From Carnobacterium funditum DSM 5970 (GTDB lineage: Bacteria > Bacillota > Bacilli > Lactobacillales > Carnobacteriaceae), in the NCBI RefSeq assembly GCF_000744185.1, contig NZ_JQLL01000001.1, forward strand, positions 124,001 through 188,000: DNA of 64,000 nucleotides, given 5' to 3'. Positions 54,310 to 63,006 of this stretch are shown here, piece by piece; positions within the stretch are counted from its first letter, which is position 1, and every line of letters begins with the position of its first letter. The translations under genes were made by a program, and so were the position numbers. The notes below the pieces were generated by a model that did not search any database, was not told where the DNA came from, and was given only the letters and a program-made list of their open reading frames with translations.

Positions 54310-54867
54310 GTTAAAATTAGGTTTGACATCAACTATCGTGCTAAGTTGTGGAGTCAGAAAGAGGCGGGAGAAGCTATCAAAATGATTTTACCGTATGTAG
54401 TTTATTGTTCGTCAGGAGACATGGATGCTCAGTATCTTCTTACTATTTCTAAATACAATGGGGAAAATAATGGCAAAGCTGAAATGACGTACTACTATCA
54501 AGAGATGCAAAAACTATTTCCCAACAGCACCGTTTTTTATTCAACCAAAAGGGACAGACATTCAGTAACTGTAAATGATTTAACTGGAAATTTATGGCTG
54601 GACAAAAAGTATTATGCGTCTGATTGCCATAAAATAGATCCGATTGTAGATCGTATTGGAAGAGGAGATGCTTTTTCTGGTGGAATTTCACATGGACTGC
54701 TATGCCAAGATGACTTTCAAACAATCACAAACTTTGCAACAGCTGCAGCTGTCTTGAAACACACCATTTACGAAGACTGTAACCAATTGAGTATTTCCGA
54801 AGTGAAAAGTTTTTTGAAGTCAGGGACTGGAAAACAAACCGATAAAAAAGTAAAAGACCTCTTTTGA
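54310..54867 (+). pseudogene. C-terminal remnant of a PfkB-family (KdgK-like) sugar kinase
   Basis: The frame opens after a stop at 54309 and reads FDINYRAKLWSQKEAGEAIK, which in 2-keto-3-deoxygluconate kinases lies near residue 170, then VYCSSGDMDAQYLL and the PfkB signature GRGDAFSGGISHGLL with the catalytic aspartate. Roughly the first 160 residues, including the sugar-binding N-terminal signature, are absent. TTG 54346 could start translation but has no ribosome site. The usual GAGDAFSGG is changed to GRGDAFSGG (Arg for Ala), a further sign of relaxed selection. It is most likely a decayed gene left by rearrangement. Confidence 0.8.
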
Positions 54868-55028
54868 CTTTTAGAAACCTAGCAAGACAAGAGAAAATTC
54901 ACTTTATCTTCATTCATGAACTGACTACAAAATGAATGAATGGTCGACAGATGGTGTAATAAAGAGATGAAATGCTGAATCATTCCTAGTTTTTCTCGAA
55001 AGTTACTAATTAAAAAGGGTACCTTACA

Positions 55029-55060
55029 AGCCGTTCTCACTATGAGAAACGGTTTTTTGT
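55029..55060 (+). terminator. Intrinsic terminator before the transport operon
   Basis: CCGTTCTCA (55031-55039) pairs with TGAGAAACGG (55043-55052) with one bulged A, followed by TTTTTT. It insulates the following operon from upstream transcription. Confidence 0.75.
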
Positions 55061-55070
55061 TGTCCAAAAA

Positions 55071-55118
55071 TTTACAAATCTAATCTGTCATTTACAAAGA
55101 CTTAACAAGAAGTTGGCT
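55071..55118 (+). promoter_or_regulatory. Pho-box-like hexamer array
   Basis: TTTACA (55091-55096), five bases, TTAACA (55102-55107), five bases, TTGGCT (55113-55118), so hexamers start every 11 bp; another TTTACA is at 55071-55076. This is the layout of the Gram-positive PhoP box (TTAACA-like hexamers with 5-bp gaps). It lies 20 bp upstream of a TAAGAT -10 element and after a terminator, the right place to activate the six-gene operon at 55229. Confidence 0.6.
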
Positions 55119-55138
55119 TAAAAACCATATCTGCTTGG

Positions 55139-55144
55139 TAAGAT
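55139..55144 (+). promoter_or_regulatory. -10 element of the transport operon
   Basis: TAAGAT, with no sigma-A -35 at the right distance but with the hexamer array ending 20 bp upstream, as expected for an activator-dependent promoter. An 80-base leader follows to the first gene. Confidence 0.45.
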
Positions 55145-55228
55145 TTGGTTGTTGAAAGAAAACAACCTTTATGAAAAAAAGGATGCTTTTTTTACAACTA
55201 TCTACATATAACTGAGGAGGAATAAAAC

Positions 55229-56335
55229 ATGAATCATTTAAAAAAAGGATTAGTATCAACTTTATTAGCTGGAGTCTTGCTAGCCGGTTGTGGCGCAAAA
55301 GGCGAAGCAGTCCAACCAACACAGGTTGACTTAAATGCGTTGACGACTGAAGAAATTGAAACGAAAGCCAAAGAAGAAGGCAAAATCCAATCGGTCGGCA
55401 TGCCAGATACCTGGGCGAACTGGGGTGAAACATGGGCTGAAATTGAAAAGAAGCATGGACTTACTCAAGCCGATACGGATATGAGTTCGGCCGAAGAAAT
55501 TGCGTTATTCGAAGCTGAAAAAGAAAATGCCACAAAAGATATTGGGGATGTTGGTCAGTCATTTGGTCCAATTGCAGAAGATAAAGGCGTAACCCTTCCT
55601 TACAAGACGTCTTATTGGGAAGAAATTCCAGAATGGGCAAAAGACGATGATGGGGATTGGATTGTGGGGTATACAGGGACAATTTCTTTTATCACCAATA
55701 CGAATGCGGTAAAAGAAGCACCAACGTCCTTTGCTGATATTCTAAAAGGTGATTACAAAGTGAGCATAGGAGATGTCAACGCTGCGACTCAAGCACAAAA
55801 TGGGGTATTGGCAGCAGCAATTGCGAATGGTGGCGATGAAACCAATCTTGAACCAGGAATGGCCTTTTTCGCAGAATTAGCTAGTCAAGGCAGATTGGAT
55901 ATGGGCGATACGGATTTAGCTCGATTAGAAGCAGGTGAAATTGAAGTAGGGATTTTCTGGGATTTTAATGCCTTAAACTATGCAGATTCAATTGAAGCAA
56001 ACAATCCAGATGCGGCTTTTTCCGTCACCATTCCACAAGATGGCACCGTTCAAAGTGGTTATGCGACCATTATCAATGCGTATGCGCCAAATCCTCATGC
56101 TGCAGCATTAGCAAGAGAATACATTTTATCGGATGAAGGCCAAATTAATTTAGCAAAAGGCTATGCGCGTCCAATTCGCGAATCCGTAAAACTACCAGCA
56201 GATGTGCAAGAAAAGTTGATTGCTACTGATCAATACGAAGCAGCTCAACCAATCAAAGACACAGCCGCCTGGGACAAAGCTGCAGCTGGATTAGGTCAAA
56301 TATGGCAAGAAGAAGTCTTAACACAAGTAAAATAA
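55229..56335 (+). CDS. Solute-binding lipoprotein of an organophosphate-type ABC importer
   Basis: A 368-residue extracellular substrate-binding protein. The signal peptide ends in lipobox LLAGC (about residues 16-20), then SVGMPDTWANWGETWAEIE, which opens the mature domain. GYTGTISFITNTNAVKEAPT and the late GYARPIRES are typical of cluster D, AfuA-like (COG1840) binding proteins that take ferric ions, phosphonates, 2-aminoethylphosphonate or sugar phosphates. Tyrosines for iron binding are not conspicuous. The company of a phosphatase-superfamily and a PHP enzyme favours a phosphorylated organic substrate. GAGGAGG precedes the ATG. It is the first gene of the operon and presumably the most expressed. 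Confidence 0.85.
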   Translation: MNHLKKGLVSTLLAGVLLAGCGAKGEAVQPTQVDLNALTTEEIETKAKEEGKIQSVGMPDTWANWGETWAEIEKKHGLTQADTDMSSAEEIALFEAEKENATKDIGDVGQSFGPIAEDKGVTLPYKTSYWEEIPEWAKDDDGDWIVGYTGTISFITNTNAVKEAPTSFADILKGDYKVSIGDVNAATQAQNGVLAAAIANGGDETNLEPGMAFFAELASQGRLDMGDTDLARLEAGEIEVGIFWDFNALNYADSIEANNPDAAFSVTIPQDGTVQSGYATIINAYAPNPHAAALAREYILSDEGQINLAKGYARPIRESVKLPADVQEKLIATDQYEAAQPIKDTAAWDKAAAGLGQIWQEEVLTQVK

Positions 56336-56360
56336 TCGAACAAGATGGGGGTGTCGAGAC

Positions 56361-57170
56361 ATGAATAAAGTCATTTTAGTCGTACTAGATGGCTTGAACG
56401 CTAAAACCGCTCATACGTATATGGGATTTCTAGAACATTTAATCGAAAACAACCAATGTGCATCATATACCGTAAAATCAGAATTACCAGCACAATCTAG
56501 ACCGCTTTACGAGGTCATCCAAACAGGGGTACCCAGTTATTTGAATGGCATTGTTTCTAATGCCACGGTCAAACGCTCGAAAGAAACCAGTGTGTTTCAA
56601 CTAGCTAAGTCTGCCGGTTTAAAAACCGGGGCGGCTAGTTACCATTGGGTGAGCGAGTTGTACAATAAAGCCCCCTTCGATTTCATGACCGACCGCATTC
56701 AATTGGATACAGCGCATACGATTCAAAATGGGTTGTTTTATTTTGAAGATCATTACCCGGACAATCATTTGATAGCGGATGGGGCCTATTTAATTAACGA
56801 AAAGCAAACCGATTATACCTTAATCCACTCGATGAATATTGATGATAGTGGCCATAAGTTTGGTTCACAAAGTAAAGAGTACGTTCAAGCAACGGTCAAA
56901 ATAGATGCTATCTTAGCCAATTATCTGATGGATTGGCTAGTGAAAGGCTATCAAGTTGTCGTGACTGCCGATCATGGCATGAATGACTACTGCACACATA
57001 ATGGCGTAACAGATGATGAACGACAGGTTCCTTTGTACATCTTTTCAGATAAAGTCACTACTGGCGATTACCGAGAAACGCTTGTGCCGCAATTGCAACT
57101 GGCTCCTTTAATGTGTCACTTGTTGGAAATTGAAAAAAGTGCCGCCATGCAGGAATTGACGTTTATCTAA
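56361..57170 (+). CDS. Alkaline-phosphatase-superfamily phosphodiesterase/phosphomonoesterase
   Basis: A 269-residue enzyme with the metal-site pattern of the nucleotide pyrophosphatase/phosphonoacetate hydrolase branch. VILVVLDGLN supplies the first Asp, PAQSRPLYEVIQTGVPS the nucleophile region (Ser where Thr is usual), HSMNIDDSGHKFGS an Asp and a His, VVTADHGMND an Asp-His pair, and THNGVTDDERQVPLYI the last His. There is no signal peptide, so it works in the cytoplasm on imported substrate. It is 25 bp behind the binding protein and in front of the permeases, showing a dedicated role in the pathway. Candidate substrates are phosphonates or nucleotide- or sugar-like phosphodiesters. Confidence 0.85.
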   Translation: MNKVILVVLDGLNAKTAHTYMGFLEHLIENNQCASYTVKSELPAQSRPLYEVIQTGVPSYLNGIVSNATVKRSKETSVFQLAKSAGLKTGAASYHWVSELYNKAPFDFMTDRIQLDTAHTIQNGLFYFEDHYPDNHLIADGAYLINEKQTDYTLIHSMNIDDSGHKFGSQSKEYVQATVKIDAILANYLMDWLVKGYQVVVTADHGMNDYCTHNGVTDDERQVPLYIFSDKVTTGDYRETLVPQLQLAPLMCHLLEIEKSAAMQELTFI

Positions 57171-57184
57171 GGGGGAACAAAGTT

Positions 57185-58033
57185 ATGACCATCAAAAAAA
57201 AGAATGGCATTTATTTATTATTTTTACTACCGTTTATGGTATTAATTATCTTATTCGAAATTTTCCCCTTGCTGAGCATTTTGATCAATAGCGTTTCGCC
57301 AATTGGAACAAGCGGCTTTACACTCACTCATTTTACAAGTATTTTTGCCAGCGACTATTATCGGATGTCCATTTTCAATAGTCTGATGATTGCTGTCTGG
57401 TCTTCTGTGATTGGCTTATCGGTTGCTGTTTTGGGGGCATACGCTATCCATCACGCGACACCTAAAGTGAAACGATTTTTTATCAATTTGATCAATATGG
57501 CTTCAAATTTCCAAGGCATCCAGTTGGCTTTTGCCTTTATTATTTTGTTGGGAAATGCAGGGGTGTTGGTACTAATTGGTCAACAAATGAACATTAATTT
57601 TCTGGCAAACTTTGATGTCTATTCCAGTACAGGCATACTGATGACGTTCATTTATTTCCAGATACCGTTAGCAACATTATTGCTGTATCCGTCATTTGAT
57701 GCGATTCACCAAGAATACAAAGAAGCGGCGATGCTATTAAATGCTTCTAAGTTTAGTTTTTGGATGCGTGTCGGTATTCCCATTGTTTTGCCAAGTCTAT
57801 TTGGTACTTTTTCAGTGCTCTTTTCCAATGCATTAGCGGCTTACGCGACACCGTACGCTTTAATGGGCAACAATTATGCACTCTTACCGATTCGGATTTC
57901 AGCTATGTTTACGGGAGATGTTGTGCAGCAAGTTGAATTAGGGAGTGCTTTATCCGTCATCTTGTTGTTGTTAATGAGCGTGATGACGGTCATCAGTACG
58001 AATGTATTAAAAAAAATGAAGAAGGAAGGGTAA
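57185..58033 (+). CDS. ABC transporter permease (first)
   Basis: A 282-residue integral membrane protein with six helices, starting GIYLLFLLPFMVLIILFEIF. The cytoplasmic coupling loop contains HQEYKEAAMLLNASKFSFWM followed by RVGIPIVLPS, the EAA motif that contacts the ATPase. The type is that of spermidine/iron/2-aminoethylphosphonate importers (PhnU-like). GGGGG precedes the ATG. It forms the heterodimeric channel with the next gene, which starts one base after its stop. Confidence 0.9.
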   Translation: MTIKKKNGIYLLFLLPFMVLIILFEIFPLLSILINSVSPIGTSGFTLTHFTSIFASDYYRMSIFNSLMIAVWSSVIGLSVAVLGAYAIHHATPKVKRFFINLINMASNFQGIQLAFAFIILLGNAGVLVLIGQQMNINFLANFDVYSSTGILMTFIYFQIPLATLLLYPSFDAIHQEYKEAAMLLNASKFSFWMRVGIPIVLPSLFGTFSVLFSNALAAYATPYALMGNNYALLPIRISAMFTGDVVQQVELGSALSVILLLLMSVMTVISTNVLKKMKKEG

Positions 58034-58034
58034 T

Positions 58035-58904
58035 ATGCAGAAAAATCATCCATGGTTCAGCAATGCCATTCTTTTTATTCTCTCATTTATTTTACTGTTG
58101 CCACTGATTGGAACACTAGTAAATTCGATTTTCAGAGACTTTACGAGCATCGTACCAAAAGGCTTTACGTTATCCTTTTATACGCAATTGTTTACAGGCG
58201 ACAATCAACTGTTACCCGTGTTGTTGCGGACGTTAGTGATTGCAATAGTGCCAACGGTTATCTTACTTGTTCTCTTGCTTTTAGCGATGTACGCCGTGCA
58301 AGTTTATTTTCCGAAATTAGACAAATACTTAGATATTTTATCCAAAATTCCTTATGGGATCCAGGGTGTCATTTTAGCGGTTAGTATTCTTTCGTTGTAT
58401 ACAAGTGGTGGAGGCATCTTATCTAACCGGATTCTGCTGTTGATTTGTGCCTACAGCATCATCATTTTGCCTTATATGTATCAAGGAATTAAGAATGCCT
58501 TGTTAACCATTGAGGTCATTCCTATTTTGGAAGCTGCTGAAATTCTAGGGGCTAACAAAGTGTATGCTTATTTTAGAATTGTGGTGCCGAGTATGATGAA
58601 GGGATTGTTTGCAACGATGTTGTTGTCAACGGGGATTCTATTTGGCGATTTTGTCTTGGTCAATATTTTAGCCGGTAGCTATTACAAAACAATGGGCATT
58701 TATTTGAATGAAATAAGAGGCTCGTCTGGACATGCAGCTAGTGCCGTTTCAGTGGTAATGTTCCTTGTAATGCTGGTGTTGTCTTTTGGCGTCAATCACT
58801 TAAACAAAGAACCTAAACCCAAACGAAAAAAACAAGTGAAAGTCTCTAAAACGAAACAGCTAGTGGAAAAGGAGCGAGTTGGAAATGAGTTATATCGAGT
58901 TTAA
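58035..58904 (+). CDS. ABC transporter permease (second)
   Basis: A 289-residue protein with six helices. It begins AILFILSFILLLPLIGTLVN and has the EAA loop ILEAAEILGANKVYAYFRIV followed by VPSMMKG. It is a PhnV-like partner of the upstream permease. The C-terminus is a lysine-rich tail (EPKPKRKKQVKVSKTKQ) that would lie in the cytoplasm. The end overlaps the ATPase gene start, so all transporter parts are translated together. AAGGAAGGG precedes the ATG. Confidence 0.9.
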   Translation: MQKNHPWFSNAILFILSFILLLPLIGTLVNSIFRDFTSIVPKGFTLSFYTQLFTGDNQLLPVLLRTLVIAIVPTVILLVLLLLAMYAVQVYFPKLDKYLDILSKIPYGIQGVILAVSILSLYTSGGGILSNRILLLICAYSIIILPYMYQGIKNALLTIEVIPILEAAEILGANKVYAYFRIVVPSMMKGLFATMLLSTGILFGDFVLVNILAGSYYKTMGIYLNEIRGSSGHAASAVSVVMFLVMLVLSFGVNHLNKEPKPKRKKQVKVSKTKQLVEKERVGNELYRV

Positions 58905-59895
58905 GAACATTCAAAAATCATATGATGGAGAAAATATGATTTTAAAAGACTTATCTTTGTCTGTTGAAGAAGGACACCTCGTTACGTTGTTGGGTCCTTC
59001 TGGCTGTGGAAAGTCAACGCTGCTTCGTTCATTAGCTGGCTTTGAACGATTAGACGGGGGTACGATAAGCATCAATGGCAAAGACATCACCAATTTGCCA
59101 CCGGGTAAGCGTGAGATTGGCATGGTTTTTCAACAATACTCCCTATTTCCTAATATGACAGTTGAAGAAAATATTGCGTTTGGCTTAAAAATGCAAAAAC
59201 AAAATAAAGCGATCATTAAAGAAAAAGTCGCTCAGATGATTGAGATTGTCAATTTAAGCGGCAAAGAAAAAAAGTACCCTAAAGAATTATCGGGTGGGCA
59301 AAAACAACGAGTGGCGCTAGCACGAGCCATTGTTAATGAACCAAAAGTATTGTTGCTGGATGAACCTTTATCGGCTATCGATGCCCAATTGCGTAAAAGT
59401 TTGCAAAAGCAAATTCAGCGGATTCAAAAAGAACTGAATATTACCACGATTTTTGTGACGCATGATCAGGATGAAGCCATGATCCTATCCGATGTGGTCC
59501 ATGTGATGAATGATGGCAAAGTGGAACAGTCTGGCAAACCTACTGAGGTTTACACGCACCCTAAAACTCATTTCGTCGCTTCTTTTATGGGCAACTACAA
59601 TATCTTATCGCCTGAACAATTTCACCAATTTTCAAGTCAACGCATCGGCGCTAGCATAGCTATCCGGCCAGAAGTGATTGATTCATCTCGTATGCCATTT
59701 GAATTCGATGAAGAACGCTACAGTCTTCAAGGAAAGATAGTTGATCAATCAACTAGTGGCAATATTTTAAGTTATTATGTCGATTGTGCAGGCATAAAAC
59801 TGCGAGTAGATGAACTGTATCGTTCGTTTAACTTATTTAAAATTGGCGAGGACGTTCATCTGAGTTTTGAAAAACGCAATTGTCTTGAAGTTTAA
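58885..59895 (+). CDS. ABC transporter ATPase
   Basis: A 336-residue nucleotide-binding subunit. It has Walker A LLGPSGCGKSTLLRSLAG, the Q-loop in MVFQQYSLFPNMT, the signature KELSGGQKQRVALARA, Walker B VLLLDEPLSAIDAQL and the switch histidine in FVTHDQDEA. A C-terminal TOBE-like regulatory domain (about 240-336, with IRPEVIDSSRM) is typical of PotA/FbpC/PhnT. ATG 58885 is preferred over the TTG at 58879, because GGAGCG lies a suitable distance upstream. It overlaps the second permease by 20 bp. Near-complete motif conservation indicates an active importer. Confidence 0.95.
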   Translation: MSYIEFKNIQKSYDGENMILKDLSLSVEEGHLVTLLGPSGCGKSTLLRSLAGFERLDGGTISINGKDITNLPPGKREIGMVFQQYSLFPNMTVEENIAFGLKMQKQNKAIIKEKVAQMIEIVNLSGKEKKYPKELSGGQKQRVALARAIVNEPKVLLLDEPLSAIDAQLRKSLQKQIQRIQKELNITTIFVTHDQDEAMILSDVVHVMNDGKVEQSGKPTEVYTHPKTHFVASFMGNYNILSPEQFHQFSSQRIGASIAIRPEVIDSSRMPFEFDEERYSLQGKIVDQSTSGNILSYYVDCAGIKLRVDELYRSFNLFKIGEDVHLSFEKRNCLEV

Positions 59896-59959
59896 TAAGA
59901 TTGCAGGTAAAGTAGAGTTTAAAGAGCGCTATGAATGAAAAAGTGGAGGTGAGGGTTTT

Positions 59960-60751
59960 ATGATTAGGTACGATCAACATATGCACACGTATTTTTCACC
60001 CGATTCATCTGAAACCTTGGAAGCGTATCTAGATCAAACAACGGGTCCAATCGTGACGACTGAACACTTGGATTTTAACGACCTTTTTATGGGCGGGGAA
60101 GATACTATTTTGGATTATGAAAAGTATCGTAAAACAATTGACCAGCTGAATACAAACTACAATCACCGCATTCGTAAAGGCATTGAAATTGGCTACACCA
60201 AAGATTCTCATGCTCAAATTCTAGACTACCTAAAAGATAAAGAGTTTGATGTGCAACTATTGAGTGTGCATCAAAATGGCGAATACGACTTTTTACAACC
60301 GATTGTCAAAGAAAAGAATGTTCAAGACGTGATGAACGAGTATTTTCCTTTGTTATTGGAAGCATTGGAACAATTCCAAACGGCGAATGTCTTAACACAC
60401 TTTGATTATGGCATTCGGTTGTCTGACGTTTCTGTAGATGAATTACAAGAACACCAAGCGATCTTGAAAAATGTTTTGCGAAAAGTTATCGATAAAGAGA
60501 TGGCCTTCGAATTAAATACGCGCAGCATGTATCAATACGGCAATGTAGCGTTGTATGAACAAATGATCAAATGGTATCTGGAATTAGGCGGGAAATCTTT
60601 CTCACTAGGCTCAGATGCCCATTCTACTGATTATTATGGTTATCATTTTGAAGACGCGATTACGTTATTAGAAGAGCAAGGTGTTTCATCGGTTACGATT
60701 TTTGAAAAGCAACAACCAACCCAACTGCCTTTGAATACATTTAAGCAATAA
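59960..60751 (+). CDS. PHP-domain metal-dependent phosphoesterase (histidinol-phosphatase-like)
   Basis: A 263-residue PHP-superfamily enzyme. Metal ligands are visible in YDQHMHTYFSPDSSETL, IVTTEHLDFND, GIEIGYTKDS, LLSVHQNGEYD, LTHFDYGIR and SLGSDAHSTDYYGYHF. Close families are HisK histidinol-phosphate phosphatases and PHP cyclic-phosphate diesterases. There are no his biosynthesis genes nearby, and the gene lies 64 bp behind the ATPase gene, so it more likely takes the second step on the imported phosphorylated compound. GGAGGTGAGGG precedes the ATG. The 307-bp repeat array starts 45 bp after the stop, with its first T-tailed hairpin as terminator. Confidence 0.85.
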   Translation: MIRYDQHMHTYFSPDSSETLEAYLDQTTGPIVTTEHLDFNDLFMGGEDTILDYEKYRKTIDQLNTNYNHRIRKGIEIGYTKDSHAQILDYLKDKEFDVQLLSVHQNGEYDFLQPIVKEKNVQDVMNEYFPLLLEALEQFQTANVLTHFDYGIRLSDVSVDELQEHQAILKNVLRKVIDKEMAFELNTRSMYQYGNVALYEQMIKWYLELGGKSFSLGSDAHSTDYYGYHFEDAITLLEEQGVSSVTIFEKQQPTQLPLNTFKQ

Positions 60752-60795
60752 AACTTTGTTTATGTGGCTTATGCTAACTAATTTTAAGGTACGAT

Positions 60796-62926
60796 AAGGA
60801 AGAACTGCTAGGTCTAGCAGTTCTTTTTATTGGAATAAGGCATAATTAGCTGAGTTAGTATGGATTGTTCACCTGTTTTAAACGTTTAATCAGGTTCTAC
60901 CTATGACTTACCTGCTAAATCGATGAGTAGAGACAGTTTTTACTGCAACTCATTCAAAATCAAATCAAAATGAATGAGTTGAGGGCTTCACTCCGCTAAC
61001 TGCTCGCTTTCTGTTGGGGAATCGATGAGTTGCTAAGGTTTTACTGCCCACTCGTCGATTTCAAATTTTTTTGTTAACGATTCATTGTTTTTGAGTGCAA
61101 TAAGGAAGAACTGCTAGGTCTAGCAGTTCAAACATATTGGAATAAGGCATAATTAGCTACTATAGTATGGATTGTTCACCTGTTTTGAACGTTTAATCAG
61201 GTTCTACCTATGGCTTACCTGCTAAATCGATGAGTAGAGACAGATTTTACTGCAACTCATTCAAAATCAAATCAAAATGAATGAGTTGAGGGCTTCACTC
61301 CGCTAACTGCTCGCTTTCTGTTGGGAAATCGATGAGTTGCTAAGGTTTTACTGCCCACTCGTCGATTTTAAGCTTTTTTGTTAATGATTCATTGTTTTTG
61401 AAGTACGATAAGGAAGAACTGCTAGGTCTAGCAGTTCTTTTTATTGGAATAAGGCATAATTAGCTGAGTTAGTATGGATTGTTCACCTGTTTTAAATGTT
61501 TAATCAGGTTCTACCTATGGCTTGCCTGCTAAATCGATGAGTAGAGACAGTTTTTACTGCAACTCATTCAAAATCAAATCAAAATGAATGAGTTGAGGGC
61601 TTCACTCCGCTAACTGCTCGCTTTCTGTTGGGGAATCGATGAGTTGCTAAGTTTTTACTGCCCACTCGTCGATTTCAAGCTTTTTTGTTAACGATTCATT
61701 GTTTTTGAAGTGCAATAAGGAAGAACTGCTAGGTCTAGCAGTTCTTTTTATTAGAATAAGGCATAATTAGCTACTATAGTATGGATTGTTCACCTGTTTT
61801 AAACGTTTAATCAGGTTCTACCTATGGCTTACCTGCTAAATCGATGAGTAGAGACAGATTTTACTGCAACTCATTCAAAATCAAATCAAAATGAATGAGT
61901 TGAGGGCTTCACTCCGCTAACTGCTCGCTTTCTGTTGGGGAATCGATGAGTTGCTAAGGTTTTACTGCCCACTCGTCGATTTCAAATTTTTTTGTTAACG
62001 ATTCATTGTTTTTGAAGTGCAATAAGGAAGAACTGCTAGGTCTAGCAGTTCTTTTTATTAGAATAAGGCATAATTAGCTACTATAGTATGGATTGTTCAC
62101 CTGTTTTAAACGTTTAATCAGGTTCTACCTATGGCTTACCTGCTAAATCGATGAGTAGAGACAGATTTTACTGCAACTCATTCAAAATCAAATCAAAATG
62201 AATGAGTTGAGGGCTTCACTCCGCTAACTGCTCGCTTTCTGTTGGGGAATCGATGAGTTGCTAAGTTTTTACTGCCCACTCGTCGATTTCAAGCTTTTTT
62301 GTTAATGATTCATTGTTTTTGGAGTGCAATAAGGAAGAACTGCTAGATCTAGCAGTTCAAACATATTGGAATAAGGCATAATTAGCTACTATAGTATGGA
62401 TTGTTCACCTGTTTTAAATGTTTAATCAGGTTCTACCTATGGCTTACCTGCTAAATCGATGAGTAGAGACAGTTTTTACTGCAACTCATTCAAAATCAAA
62501 TCAAAATGAATGAGTTGGAGATTTCACTCCGCTAACTGCTCGCTTTCTGTTGGGGAATCGATGAGTTGCTAAGTTTTTACTGCCCACTCGTCGATTTTAA
62601 GCTTTTTTGTTAACGATTCATTGTTTTTGAGTGCAATAAGGAAGAACTGCTAGGTCTAGCAGTTCAAACATATTGGAATAAGTCATAATTAGCTACTATA
62701 GTATGGATTGTTCACCTGTTTTAAATGTTTAATCAGGTTCTACCTATGGCTTACCTGCTAAATCGATGAGTAGAGACAGTTTTTACTGCAACTCATTCAA
62801 AATCAAATCAAAATGAATGAGTTGGAGATTTCACTCCGCTAACTGCTCGCTTTCTGTTGGGGAATCGATGAGTTGCTAAGTTTTTACTGCCCACTCGTCG
62901 ATTTTAAGCTTTTTTGTTAATCGTTT
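60796..62926 (+). repeat. Seven-copy tandem array of a 307-bp hairpin-rich repeat
   Basis: Units start (AAGGAAGAACTGCTAG) at 60796, 61102, 61410, 61717, 62024, 62331 and 62638; spacings are 306, 308, 307, 307, 307 and 307 bp, and the last unit ends near 62926 without the 17-bp linker. Each unit holds in order: stem AGAACTGCTAG/CTAGCAGTTCT, a 25-bp near-palindrome around TTAAACGTTTAA (ATG variant in units 3, 6 and 7), an ATCGATGAGT module, stem CAACTCATTCA/TGAATGAGTTG, the CACTCCGCTAACTGCTCGC block, and a second ATCGATGAGT module closing with ACTCGTCGATT. T-tails after the first stem occur in units 1, 3, 4 and 5; units 2, 6 and 7 have CAAACATATT instead. No coding frame spans the units. A lone copy is at 30048. 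Confidence 0.95.
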
Positions 62927-63006
62927 TTTTGGCTAATAAAATAACTAGTTTTTATTTAAATGCGTATTTATCTTATAACGGTATGTTAGTTTATAGGAGG
63001 TATGTC

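Noticed and set aside
60796-62926. CRISPR array or phage-type repeat
   Set aside because: Units are 307 bp, contiguous and nearly identical along their whole length, with no variable spacers and no cas genes in the window.
62914-63006. Longer NERD protein starting in the last repeat copy
   Set aside because: TTG 62914 has no ribosome site, and the extra residues come from repeat sequence; ATG 63007 has AGGAGG at ideal distance.
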